From the NCBI GenBank assembly GCA_037833965.1, contig AP031351.1, forward strand, positions 23,634,501 to 23,698,500: a DNA stretch of 64,000 nt, given 5' to 3'. The notes below the pieces were generated by a model. It was given only the letters and a program-made list of their open reading frames with translations, was not told the DNA's origin and searched no databases. The stretch is from Marchantia polymorpha subsp. ruderalis. Lineage: Eukaryota > Streptophyta > Marchantiopsida > Marchantiales > Marchantiaceae. Every line of letters begins with the position of its first letter. The first letter of the stretch is position 1. Positions 1 to 12,100 of this stretch are shown piece by piece. The position numbers and the translations under genes are program-made.

Positions 1-937
1 TGCCATGGCTGAACCGGGTTAGCCTTATGTGCAGAAGAGAATAATTAAGACGCGGGGATATGCTCACGGCGCGAGACTTGAGGGAACTGAAATTGAAGCC
101 TATGAACAAAATTTGGAGAAAGGACTTGAGTCTCATGGTACTGAGTAGGGTCAGAGAAAGGCACGTGCCTTGGGGTGAAATCATGGCAACTGAGTTCAGA
201 AGCTGATCCTGTGATGGTGTCGCCGCACGAGTGGTGAGGTTATCCTTCGTGAGGATTCAGAGCTTGGGTCTCCGAGTCATGGGACGGGAATCTTGACGCT
301 GAACAGTATGCGCAATGCCCGTCATCTGGCCCCACCTTCAAGGCCATTCTTTCCACAATACAGTATTGAGGAATCTTACTCGTGGTACGACTTGAAGTTC
401 AGGCTTCCACTGCACTCGTCGACAAGGTAAATGGCTGGTTCTAGTTTGACCACGCTCGTCTGGTTTGCGTGGCTGCCAACCTCAAAGCCTGCTTAATTTC
501 GGTCTAGCTCATAAACTCATAACAGCAAAAAGAGAACTAGGACTTGTACAGCCAAGTCTAGGACGAACAATGTCAAAAGCGAAACCTGAATCTTTCAAAC
601 CTTTTATCGCCGGAGTAGCTGGATCGTCGAAAGAACTTTCTGCCATCCTGTTTCGGACACTGGTCATGGAAGAATAGCCTTGGACAAGACTTCCAAAAGC
701 AATCTAAGTTCTTTTTAAAAGATTGTTGCTTTTCTTGTGGTCCATGTCTACCTGACTCCGTATTGTGACCAACTGAAGTAGCTGATGATCAGGAAGCCTA
801 CGATCAGAACCATGAACATGAACATGAACCTGCCAATTTTAGGCTCCCAGTACTATGGAATGTTGATAAGAAAGCTCCCTATGCATCAAAAACTGAATTC
901 CAACATGAAGGGGCGGATATTCCATTTCGGACCCTGA

Positions 938-962
938 TGATTGATTGATTGATTGATTGATA
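938..962. repeat. (TGAT)n tetranucleotide microsatellite
   Basis: About six head-to-tail TGAT/GATT units are visible directly. It lies in non-coding DNA with no neighbouring gene. Confidence 0.9.
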
Positions 963-3828
963 CGTGAGCTGGAGCTGGTCGGGCTCTCAAGGCTCAAACA
1001 ACACATTTGGGGCTGTTCAGAGAGCAGTTTGCGATTGGAAGTATGTAACAGCAGAATTTTCAAGTGGAAGGTCGACCATCGAGTTGGGGCGCCCTCCTGC
1101 AACTGAAGCCTCAAGATATTAGAGCTGATGTTCAGACGTCGAATGATTCACGTACTAGCCATATTCACATGTGAGCATGGCCATGATCTTTCTTACAGGA
1201 TTCTGAGTGTCCTGCTGATTGCCGTCCACCTTTGAGCTTGCCCCTGATAATATAAGAATCAGCAAGGGGGCGAAGATCGAGGAAGTGCCCCCTATGATCC
1301 ACAAGACAGACCCTGCAGTGGTTTGAGGTCCCGTGTCCTTTTTAACCAACTGAGCTTTTACCCAAAGCCAGGTGAATTTCCCAATTATCGTTCTTCGACG
1401 GGAGAGAGAGTTCTCAAGCGGATTCTCGACGAAAAGGGTGAAAATAGGCGTGTTTGTGTATGTGTGTGTGAGTGGGCATGGGTGCCCGGGCTGCTTGCAA
1501 AGCTTTACGACGTAAGAGCACTCAATTTCCGGTAGGTGCCTTTTGCACCAGATTCTAGAGGGGAATAATAGGACAAAAGATGGATGAGTGATGAAGATCC
1601 TGTTCCGAGTTCACTCTCTATGGGTTTCATAGACGTGTACAATTCGCAAACCAGCATTGCGTTGATCGAGGAAGATCCGATTCGCAAGCGAAGGTTGTGG
1701 GCAGAACTGTGATAGACGATTGCTGGTTACTATGAGGGAAAACTCGAGCTTTCAATTTGCCCGGAGAAGGACGTGTGGACTCTCATGGTAGATATAGATA
1801 TATGCATATATAAGACTTCGGGTTGAATTATAACGGTTGCTGAAAAGTTGGTGAGATTTGCCGGCAACATATTCAGGAATGGAGCTGATTTCAGAGATGG
1901 GATTTGGCTTGACAGTACCTTCGCTTGCCTCGAAGGAAGAATCTTGACAGGCCTGCATGACTACGTGAAAACTCCATCATGAGCTCTGGACATGAGCAGA
2001 AATGCAGGAGAATATATCAGATCCTACCTATCGAGACATGAAGCCTGACTTTCACTACTCCAGACAGGTCTGGATAAGATCAAAAAGAGAAGTCGATATG
2101 TGTCCTGGACAGAAAACTTTAATTTCAAATTCGACGGATAGTAAAGCACGAGAAACTAAAACTTCGGCAAGAATATATTCAAGAAGAGATGAAAACTTTT
2201 CTCAAGTCTCAGGACAGTGGCCAAATAATTAGCCTTAGGCAGCAAAGCACATACTGAAAGTTGGCTGGCGCTGCACTGCACGGTGAGGTGTGGAAGGCCA
2301 GACGAGGCTATCGTCCAGCAAGAAATAATAAAATATCCGAGGTACTCTGTGGAGTCACTATTTTGCAAACATCGACACATTGAACGAGGAAAGATTGCAA
2401 CGGTTGGGCACAGTTCTAGTAGCGTATGATTCGGCCCAGACATGTCCTGAGCAGACCTGAAAAGAAAACCAAATGAGAGAAGTACAAACTTTGGGGGTAG
2501 TATAATTTATATTCCATGCGGGTGGGTTGTTGTATCATTCAAAAAGTGAATCAAAATTCACTTCGAGGATCCAGAAAGCGTACAGTGCAGTGGTTAGAAC
2601 AGGCGGAGATGAAGAAAAGCTGAGTTACAGATTTGCTTACGCCGACACCTGCGAACAAGTAAGTAACTGCAAGAATTTCATACGCATAATATTCGCGAGG
2701 CATAGGACAGACAGCATGTTTGGCACGCTCGGATGAGCTAAAACGAGCTGATGATGAAACTGTGAGAAGATGCGATGATCAGGTGGTGGTCAGGCGGCCA
2801 ATACCATGACCTGTTGGCAGCCGTCGTGATTTGCCGAACCGAGCTGAAGTTATCCGAGCAAGGCATTGCTCGGATCTCGTGGTCTCCGAGACGCCTCGGA
2901 AAGTCCCTGTAACCATGCTCCGCACAGAGATGCTGCATGAGTCACGAGAATATTTCTCAGTTGACAACCAGAGCATGTGGGAATATCCTCATCCTCATCA
3001 TCGTGTTGGCCCCGATGTTTCTCTCAGGATTAGCCCCGAGAGTGCCTGTGTCATATTTGCAGTTACAATATCACCATTGCATCACTTCCCCAGCCGCCTA
3101 TGGCAGGCGAGGCAACAAATATCTCAGCCTTCTCAACCCTATCACCGCATCAAGAGCACATCAAATGTTGCAAGATAATCCAAATTCCTCATCGACCCAT
3201 GTTCTCAACACCATAACCCAACCCGGCTCAGTTCTCAAGTATTTTCGACTGTCAAACGCTTCGTGCGCCAAATAGTGACCCACGTCTTTGTCCAAATTCT
3301 CCCTTCACATCTTGGTGTTGTACTTCAGTTTCAGCTGACTCCATTTTTTATGGTGACACTAGAAAATAAGTCCCTTTACAGAATTGTCGCATTCCACAAA
3401 ATGGAAAAACTTTGTTACAAGACCTTGACTGGATCACGTTTGGTTTGAGACTGAACGAGAACCGGATTCTTCACATTCGATTCTCGTTGTATTTGTGCAC
3501 AAGGTCAAATTGAGAATAAATTGTTCGCAAGCAGACATCGCTAGCAAATATTTGTGGGAATTTTACTATATACATATATTTATATAGCATTTATACAGCA
3601 ATTTTTCTTCGACCGTTAGATGATCGGCCGGCGCATCTACACCGTCGATTAATAAAAGTGTGGTAATTTACACAGTTTGACACGAACTGGGTCGGGCCTG
3701 CAGAGTGATACAGTTGGTCGACTGGTCGCCGCTGTCTGATGCATCGTCTGCCCGAACACATGCCTGCGAATCTTACCGGGTACGTGGTCAGAACTTGGAG
3801 GGTGAGCTTTGGATTCGGATGAGGTCCT

Positions 3829-3898
3829 GTACTGTACTGCACTGCACTGCACTGGACTGGACTGGACTGGACTGGACTGGACTGGACTGGACTGGACT
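3829..3898. repeat. (ACTGG)n pentanucleotide microsatellite
   Basis: Roughly fourteen 5-bp units. The array begins with variant ACTGT and ACTGC units and passes into about nine perfect ACTGG units. The variant units sit only at the left edge, which fits growth of the pure units by replication slippage. Because the period is not a multiple of three, it creates short repetitive peptides in several frames; these are not genes. Confidence 0.95.
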
Positions 3899-5647
3899 TT
3901 GCATTGGGTACCTTGTCCGATCGCCCAACTGCAGAAATGGTTCTTTCGCATCTACGTGGTTACAGGAAGGTGTTCTCGGCTCGGCCACTACGTTAGGGTT
4001 TCTAGCATCGTATTCTTTTCTCCAACTCGCGCTTCCATTCATGCGTCGCTGATCTCCTCCTTTCCCGCGACTCACGATTGCTTCCTCGACATGGGTTTAG
4101 GGTTTACTTGTCTTCCAGATTTATACTCGGCCGTGTCCGTCTTTGCCATCGACAATGCAAACGAGAGTGTTCGTGAGGAGGTAACTGGTTGCAGAGATCG
4201 CAGAGGTAAATGTCCGTGATGTGTTTTTTGTGTTGAAGAGTACGTGTTAGTGGCCTGTGATGGTACTTGCTATAGCAGCAAGGTGCAAGCGGTTGATTTA
4301 GCTATCGTGGGATGCAGGAGTTCAAGGCGGAGTACCGTTTTACAATCCACTCTGAACTCGCAAGAGGTCTGAGTGTCTTATGAAGCCGTAGCCCGTCTTG
4401 ACCATGTTCTGGGACATTCAGTTGCAAATTTTGGGGTCGCCTTGACGTCGATGTGGGTGATGAGAGAAAAACATCTTCATCAATTTGGACTGAAATCAGT
4501 GATGAGACTTGTCTGCGTTCTTTCTGACACTTTGACTCTAGTGTATATGATATCGGATGATGATTAAATCAACGCAATCTTAGGACACCTTCCTACACAG
4601 CTTCAAACACTGTGGATGAGAGTGAATGTTAATCTGACGATACTTGGCCTAGCTGGTAAAGGCGAGGGTTATATAGTGTCCGTGTCACTCTCTGGTGATG
4701 ATCAAAACATACTTTCGTTCTACTGAGCTTGATACAAGCACAACGTGGAGAAAAAATATGGAGACCTGAACTGAAGAGAGTGATTACCCTTCCCTAGCAG
4801 ACTACCGTAGATCCTCAAACCGAAACTTTGAAGTCACTTTAAGACCCGAGCACGCGTCAGGTCGACTACCATATCCGAGAGAGAATTCGTATTAAGAGGA
4901 CACATACTTACGGGAACGAAGTCTCTCAAACAGTGAAATCATCTACAGCGAGACCAGTGTCAGCCATTGTCTAGCTATGCTCGATATCACTGCCATATCC
5001 TCGCCTCACAATCTAATCGACGAAGAGCCTGCGGCAGATGATACCGTCGAGTTGAAGCGAAAGTGGGGGATATGCAATGTGCAGTCAAAACTCGTGGTGT
5101 ACAAACACGGAGAAGCTTCACTTATAACGATTGTTACAGTGGAGTGGTAGTATAGAAACTCCGGAGTAGTAAATGAAAGATGATGGTACATACAGTGGAA
5201 ATCCTGGCAGCAGATGCCATCAACAGTTATCCACAGCAAACTCAGTCAATTATAGCGAACAGAAGACTAAGCTAGCGACTGAAGTTCCTACCTGCGGTCA
5301 TAAAGAGAAGAGAAAAGTGGAAAGATCTGAACTGGCGAATGAAACATTCTACTTGAAACTCATTGAAGATTACGAATGACTCTACGAAGTGATCTCCTGA
5401 AAAGGAAGATCACTTCTTTACCAGCATTCTTGTACCTCAGATTTTCTGAACTGAGGTTCAGGTGAATTTTTTTCGTTGAATCAATTTGCAAATGCCCACG
5501 GGGAAGAGAAACATGTAAGAACCTTGTATGTATGATATACAGAGGTAGACCTTATATAGAAAAGTGACGTAGATTGGTGTTAGAGTTTTACCTCACTATT
5601 GGGAGGTGTCACTCACAAGAGTGAATTGCTTAACGTTGAGTATAACC

Positions 5648-5726
5648 CAGGGTTCCTAAAATCTGGCGTTTTATTTTTAGACGCCAGATTTGCCAGAATT
5701 AATCTAGAAAATATGCCAGAATTAAT
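5648..5726 (+). repeat. hAT left terminal inverted repeat and subterminal repeats
   Basis: The terminus starts with CAGGG at 5648. It contains a small internal inversion (CTGGCGT ... ACGCCAG, about 5663-5687) and two copies of GCCAGAATTAA within 80 bp. Such short subterminal repeats usually serve as transposase binding sites in hAT elements; that role is inferred from the family. Confidence 0.75.
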
Positions 5727-5944
5727 CAAGCCCACTTAGTTGACACCTGAATGAAGTTTCGACAAAAAATACAAGGATAAGGCGGGAGGTGTAGGAAGTC
5801 AGAATGTAGAGAATCTCGCACGCATCCAAGGGGAGGCGGGGAATGGATAGCGGGAAGTAGTATCTTAGGTTAGGAATGCATTCCCGAAGTTCTCTTGTCT
5901 CGAACGCAAGCACCGAAGTCACATCGAAGCTTTTGCAATCCATC

Positions 5945-8059
5945 ATGAGTCGAAAAACTCTGTTTCAGGTCAAACATGGAGTCGAGTTTGGTTTGCAACC
6001 GGTACAACGATCTGTACAGGGCACCATCACAACAGTTCAGTGTTTATTTTGCGTCCATATCGGTCGTGAAAAACGGGATGGTGCAGATGTGAAGCGATAG
6101 AGAACCAAGAACACGCAACTATTTCAGTTTCCGTTTCGTCTTGAAGCCTATAAAAATCACTTGGAGTCTCAGCATCCTGAAGATTGGAACAGTTAACAAC
6201 TGTATCAAGAAAATGTTAGTTTCTTCAAGACCAGAAATATATCAGGCATACACCGTTACCTAGACACAGACAAGTACACTCTTCAGTTTGTAATTTCTCA
6301 GTCTCCGATAGTTGATGTTGTGGTGGGAAATTTGTTTTTTCATCCGGAAGAAGACGAAGAAGATGATGTATTCCAACCAATCACCAAGGCCAACGCCATG
6401 AAGTTGTTCAAACTGCAACAAGACGGATCATACTTGGTTACGATCAAGAACTCTTTGCGGTTCAATCTTGCCATGCAACATGTTTTTGTTGGACTGTCAT
6501 TTAGGCAGACAGCCAAGGTGATTGAACAGCATCGTGTAGCGACAAAGAATCCAAAATTGAACGGCCTCAACGATCATATGGTGAGTCAGTTCGTGCGTGT
6601 GCTCCTTGCCGTCGCCCTGCAAATCATCTCCAATATACTCATGGATCCAAACATTTAGGCGTTTTCTCTAGCGGCTGATGCAAGCACACATTTGGGAGTT
6701 TCTGTACTTGACCAGCAAATTCGTGTGTGCGTGAAAGGCGTGTTGTACAACTTCCACCTGGTGCTGGTTCCATTCTTTGAACTCCATACTGCTCAAAACT
6801 ATGTCAAGCTCATCAAGACTATGCTTGACAGTGTGTGTCCATCTTGGCGCGACAAAATCATTTCAATCAGTTCAGATGGAGAAAACACAATGACAGGTAG
6901 GCACGCTGGAGTTGTCACATTGCTTGAGAAGGAATGTTCCAATCCTGTGCTTCGTATTTGATGCGTTGCTCATCAGCTTGATATTGTGGTGAAAAATGCC
7001 ACGCATGGTGTGTTGAACGAGATGTTTTATAAGTTTGCTCATGCGTTTTCTGTGCATCTTCGAGCTCAACAAAATCTCATCAACGAAATGGGTTCCAAAT
7101 GCCCAAAGTACACAACGCGATGGGTGGCGTTTGGTAGTATTCTCTGTTGGCTTTTGGAACATCGTCGTCGGTTGACGTGGAGAATAGACGACCTTTCCAA
7201 GCCCCGTCCATGCAATGGTGGATCATTGCATGAGCTCTATCACCATTGTTTGAGCGGATTGCCGCCACTATCTCCTCAATCCAATCTCCAAAGCTGATCT
7301 TCTCTCAGCAACGCCAAGAGTTAGCAAAGCCGATGACAGACATTGCAGATAGTTTGGATATTCGTTTTACTACAGATGCAGCGCTGAACGAAATTGATTC
7401 TATCACAATTGTTCAGCAAGATGGTTTGTTTGTAACCAAGAATTCTATTGTCATGCATATATTAGATCAAAGTTCGTGGGCAAGGGATCTGTATTATGAG
7501 CTTTCAGGATTTGAGCAACAACAGACATTAGAGTAGATAGGTACTTTTTCACTCTCTATTGTGGCAAACGATTTGCAGATCAAGGCAGAACGTGGTTCTA
7601 ACAATCATGTCAAGGAATTGGAAGCACCTCCTGTGATGCCAGCAGATTTAGTCAAGATGCGTACTGCTTTATTTATCAGCGAGGTGGTGGATCAATACAG
7701 GGCACACTTGGGCAAGCACTGGAGCACTGACATGATCGACAAGGCGGAGTGACCTGCTACTTGTTTACGAGCGTGAGCTGAATGTGAAAGAGACCATTGA
7801 CAATCACAACGAGAAGACTTTCTTCAACGAGGCATGGGATTGTTTAAATGAACGTTTTCTGCATTTACGATAGTTGTGCGGTGGTCTAGCTACTGCTTTT
7901 CCAAATACTACTTCAGTTGAAAGCAATTTTTCCATTATTAAATGGGAGAAAGATGACTCACGCACAAGGCTGACAAGTATTTCTTTGGTAGGCATTATGC
8001 ATGCTAAGCAATTTGAAACGCTGAAAATTGTTGTAGCAAACCGCTTGGAGAAAAAATAG
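5945..8059 (+). pseudogene. hAT transposase pseudogene (oomycete-like type)
   Basis: Order of parts: a BED-like zinc finger (CLFC near 6036 and HLESQH near 6158); the RNase-H-like catalytic core with a first Asp in LAADASTHLG (about 6667) and a second in SSDGENTMTGRHAG (about 6870); a conserved CVAHQLDIVVK block (about 6960); and a C-terminal dimerisation motif, NTTSVESNFSIIKWEKDD (about 7898). One frame carries the protein from 5945 to about 7240 but is cut by in-frame stops at 6098, about 6195, 6656 and 6959. The reading then shifts frame near 7190-7250 and again near 7745, with further stops at 7534 and 7870. It cannot make an active enzyme. From memory, the core resembles hAT-like proteins common in Phytophthora-type oomycetes more than familiar plant Ac/Tam3 transposases; this needs a database search. 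Confidence 0.85.
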
Positions 8060-8075
8060 TGAAGTTAGTGTTAGT

Positions 8076-8163
8076 GCCAAAATTGCCAGAATTAAGGAGA
8101 AAAATCTGCCAGAATTACCGTTATTCTGGCAAACCTGGCATTTGCCAGATTTTAGTAAGTCTG
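8076..8163 (-). repeat. Inner right hAT-type terminus
   Basis: Read on the minus strand from 8163 this begins CAGACTTACTAAAATCTGGC and continues with CTGGCAAATGCCAGG and further GCCAGAATT motifs. It is similar to the outer right end at 9148 but less similar to the left end over the first 13 bases. It follows the transposase pseudogene stop by about 20 bp and could be the original right end. Confidence 0.65.
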
Positions 8164-9080
8164 CACTACTGCCAATAGTGACATGATAATATCCAACAGT
8201 GACAGTTCCAAGTGTAATGTCGGAATTAAAATTCCTATCATGATCACAATATATAGATATTAGAAAAAAGAATCTTGTTTAAAGTTCTATCTCAACAATT
8301 TACTCTTTCTGGGCTTCAGTAAAATACTTCTTTACATATATTATGAGGACTTGTTTCATCCAAATTTTTGTGTAATAATCTGAATTCAAACACAATTATA
8401 ACTCCTGCGTTAATCCTCTTGAAGAATACAGAATATCCTTCGGTAGTAGTCGCCTTATAACACGATGTGGTTAATGTATCATGGTAAAACTGTTACTCCT
8501 ACTTGGAAATTTATGATTATTAGTCAGTATTTTAATTGCTCTTACAAATAAATAGCACGTGATGTATTTGATGGTGGTTGTTGAATGTCATAGGGTTTCA
8601 ATGTTTTCGGTAAACTTTAAGAAGCTGAGAGTTCCCATATTATAGATGTTGTAGAACAGATTGTCAAGATGATACTATTGTTACATAAAACGTAATTTTT
8701 ATTTTGTTTTTATTTTGGCTTGCAAGGAGTTTCACAAACTTATTTTTTATCTACTTGGTCCCTTTTGTATGCCTTTATAACCTTAATGGGTCATACTTCA
8801 TGTTCTTTTGAATTTTATGGATACTTAATCCACTCTTTGTTATATTATTTCATACACTTGTAAAATTTATAATCTTTTATTAAGTTAGAGAGATCAGAGG
8901 GAGAAATGTATACAATGAAAGCGGAAATTAAGAAAATAAATCTTGGCTAATGGAAAGATATTGAAACAAGATTGCTTCTATCTTCCAAGTTTACACCTCA
9001 CTTGGAAAATAGATGTAATTTTGCTTCAAGCAACAATTATCGCCAAATCATCAGACGAAAATTAGCGAAATTACAATGTT
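8164..9080. other. AT-rich non-coding stretch between two hAT right ends
   Basis: No open frame or motif is recognised. The segment may be the interior of a non-autonomous hAT relative or sequence trapped between two insertions. Confidence 0.5.
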
Positions 9081-9148
9081 AATACCAAAAATGCCAGAAT
9101 GACGTTAATCCTGGCAAACCTGGCATTTGCCAGAATTTAGGAGCCCTG
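9080..9148 (-). repeat. Outer right hAT terminal inverted repeat
   Basis: The minus-strand reading from 9148 begins CAGGGCTCCTAAATTCTGGC, the best partner for the left end at 5648. It shares CTGGCAAATGCCAGG with the inner terminus at 8163. Confidence 0.75.
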
Positions 9149-12100
9149 AAGTGAACCGAGAAGAGACTTAAGGTATCCAAAGTGGAAGATTACAAACCAT
9201 TCAAGTCTCGGCGAAGTGATAGAACAGAAGTTTCGTAAATAAGTTTGGATAGAATAATAAGTCTCCGAAAAGAAGTGGGACGCAGAGAATATGAATCTGA
9301 GGGCCAAAAGTAAAGGAGAGGAGCAGTAGTAGTAGCAAAGCAGCTGCTCGACGAAAGTTCAAGGAATCATCGTACAAGAGCCGTTTGGTACTCAAGTACG
9401 TCTTCCATGGCGAGAAAGGAAGTGCTGCTAGCATGTCAGGAGAGCATACGATGATAGATGCAATGGTGCATTGGTGATGAGAATCATGAGTCTGCTGCTC
9501 CTCAAACGTCACCCGAAATGTCACCGCAACGCTTGATGAAGCTTCGAAGTGGAGATCGGCCGGAGAGAGGGACAGAAGGGCGCCATGTTGACGACAAACT
9601 CACATGGGCTCCGACTGCATCGGTCAACGAAGAGTTCGCATGGGCATGATGGATGGGCGGACTTCCACTTGGCCAACTGCAGGTACTGAATGAGTCTCAT
9701 AGCGAATGTGAATGTCTGTCTGTGTGTCTGTCTGTCTGCCGGTCGGCCGGACCGTCAGTCAGTCAATCATGAACTTGTTTCACTGCAAAAGCTGAAAAGG
9801 AAAGTGAAGGAATCAGCAAATCCGTGGTATCTTCTGTGCACTCTTTCACGAAGAATTCATCTCCCGATGGTGCAGAAACCGTTTGGTGAGCTCAAACCCG
9901 GTACAGAACCACTTTCAGACTCTGTCGACTGACTGGCCACTGATCACCTGATGATTAAGAGCGGGTCCATTACATATTAGAAATTCGGATAGAGAACTGA
10001 TCGAAGATCTAGAAATTCGATACTTTGGCAGATTCATCGATCTGCTTGTACTGTCCTCTTTCGGACCTCTTGAAAAAATAATAGCAAGTGGGGCAGAAGG
10101 CGCATGCTCTCGTATCGGGCTCCACACTCTGTGCATGAGTTCTGTACATTGAGGTCAAATGTACAGAACTCTGTTCTGTACACTCTGCCTCAACTAAAAC
10201 TCTGTCCTTGCGCCACTTCATTCTGAGATTTTCTGGGCAGCAAACGACGGTCATACTTTCTGTGTGATGCCCTTCTGCCTTTTAGGAGCGCTTTACCGCT
10301 GCAGCTGATAAGGGACCAAGTAGATGCCATGAAATTGTGAAGCCTGGCGCCTAATTCAGATAGTTCTGTTTCTTCCTTTTTACCTTCTGCGGTTGTCGCT
10401 CATTGGACATTCGAAGTTGTGATGGAAGGTCAAACCCATGCTCCGTACTTGAAATACAAAACAATGTTTTGTAATCGCTGATTTTAAGCGCGGTGTCAGG
10501 TCTGGGAATTATTTCGGCGAATGCAAGAGTTGTTACGACCCTCTGGCCTACCTACTCTATCCTTGCAGTTGGCAGTGGTCCAAAACCCCAAGCATAACCT
10601 CTAATTCGGAGCGCAGCAGGAAAAAAATGACTGATAGGGTGACAGCACTTTTTGTTTGATTTTCACCAATCCAAGGTCTCAACCTGAACGCGATGGCCAG
10701 TCTTTGAAGCAATGCCCAACTTGAACATAATCCTAACGAAAGCTTTTCCCTGGTCAGAGCCAGATGAAAATCAGATCCTAGGATTGGGGACAGAGTTCTT
10801 GGAAACCGTTTCAGAGAACTCCACTCAGCATGGCACGCAGACCAGAACGCACGAAAATGGTTCAGATCGCTGGATTCAGTAGAAAACGGTTCAGAAAACT
10901 CACATAGTCACATGGCCTTCTTTCCAACTTCGCAGCTCACTTGATACCAAATCCTCACAAGGTAAGCGGGTGCATGAGCCATCTATCATGCTGCTCGGTG
11001 ACAGCCACTTGAGCGGAAGTGGTATCAAGCAAGCTGGTATTCTTGCTTTCCTGTGCTTGATGTGGTTTCTTTCAGCCTTCCTGAAGAATGAATCTTGACA
11101 TGCCACAGAGCGTTGATTGGTGTCGATCAAGGCAGATATGATCTCAGCGCTCGTGTGTCATGATATAGAGTTTAGAAAGAAACTAAAGCAGAACTTACGA
11201 TTATGGCAGCGAGTCCGCTCCTAGGCCGACCCTCTGAAAGTTAGCATGCTCATCGTGAGGAATATCCCGTTAGTTTCGCACACTGTCACAGGTTCAGTTT
11301 CCAACCTTCACAATGCCATTCGTTTCGAAATTCGTCCGCTTTCATGATTAAACCGATGCCCACGGCCAACAGTTTTATCGCTAAAAAGTGGAGCAGCAAG
11401 TGTGTCTTCTCGCGGAATAAGCTCGAAGCTTGCAGGATTGTACAGCTGGCCGCAGTTAGAACCTGGAGCTCCTCCAATTGCTTGACTTGAAGCTATATTC
11501 TTTACACATACCAAAGTTTCTCATGATTAAAGAGACTCATGATCTGTGGCCTGAAGAAAGGACCGCTCACTCGAATCGACTCAACTGTTGTGCCAGGCGC
11601 GGTCAATATGAATCGGGAGCTTCCATATGCAACAAACGTGGTGGCATGATTCAGAAGACTTGCAGCCCTGTGGCCTGAAAAAAGCACCGAGCTTTTTCCT
11701 TGCTACTGGCAAATGGCTTGAACACATTATCACATCGATCGAGTTCTGTGTTGCAGCTGTGCTAAGGTTTCCAGACTGCTGCTGAACCTACGGCTGTCAG
11801 CAGTTGGCAGAACTAAATCGAACGTGGCCACGATTTGGTGCACTACCAGATCTTGTTGCTTGTGCCTCTGATCAGTCTTGAGGGTTCTCGAGATCGAAGA
11901 ATTATAACACCCACTGCATTATGCTGCTCGCAACCGTTTTGGGCCAGGAGAGGAAGCTGATGGATGGTTTTTTTTTAATATAGTATTTTTAGTAAAGCTA
12001 GTAAACAATAAAATAATTAAAAAGCATGGGAAGAACCGCATCAGGTCCGACGAGGAAGAATCTTAATGGGCAAACTTGGGGCTAGACATCACAATGGTAA

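Larger units (their letters stand above)
1..5647. other. Intergenic region, no gene recognised
   Basis: Mixed-composition sequence on both strands contains only short open frames (about 140 codons or fewer) with no family I recognise. Starts, splice sites and codon bias do not line up into a gene model. It holds two simple repeats (listed separately), and an imperfect hairpin at 5386-5416 with 10-nt arms (GAAGTGATCT and its complement). The stretch at 5520-5640 just before the hAT element has nothing I can assign. Confidence 0.6.
5648..9148 (+). mobile_element. Decayed hAT-superfamily DNA transposon
   Basis: The left end begins CAGGGTTCCTAAAATCTGGC. The right end read on the minus strand begins CAGGGCTCCTAAATTCTGGC, so the terminal inverted repeats match in 18 of 20 positions. 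CAGGG-type ends are typical of hAT elements. Subterminal GCCAGAATTAA and CTGGCAAATGCCAGG motifs recur near both ends. A broken transposase reading frame (5945-8059) lies inside on the plus strand. The 8-bp flanks (GTATAACC left, AAGTGAAC right) do not match, so a target-site duplication is absent or eroded. A second right-end-like terminus sits at 8163, so the true element may be 5648-8163, with 8164-9148 belonging to a second insertion. Confidence 0.8.

Noticed and set aside
839..1114. Minus-strand frame with GAPTRWSTFHLK resembling the hAT TTRW block
   Set aside because: Only one short motif is shared, it overlaps a (TGAT)n repeat, and no other transposase block or terminal repeat is nearby.
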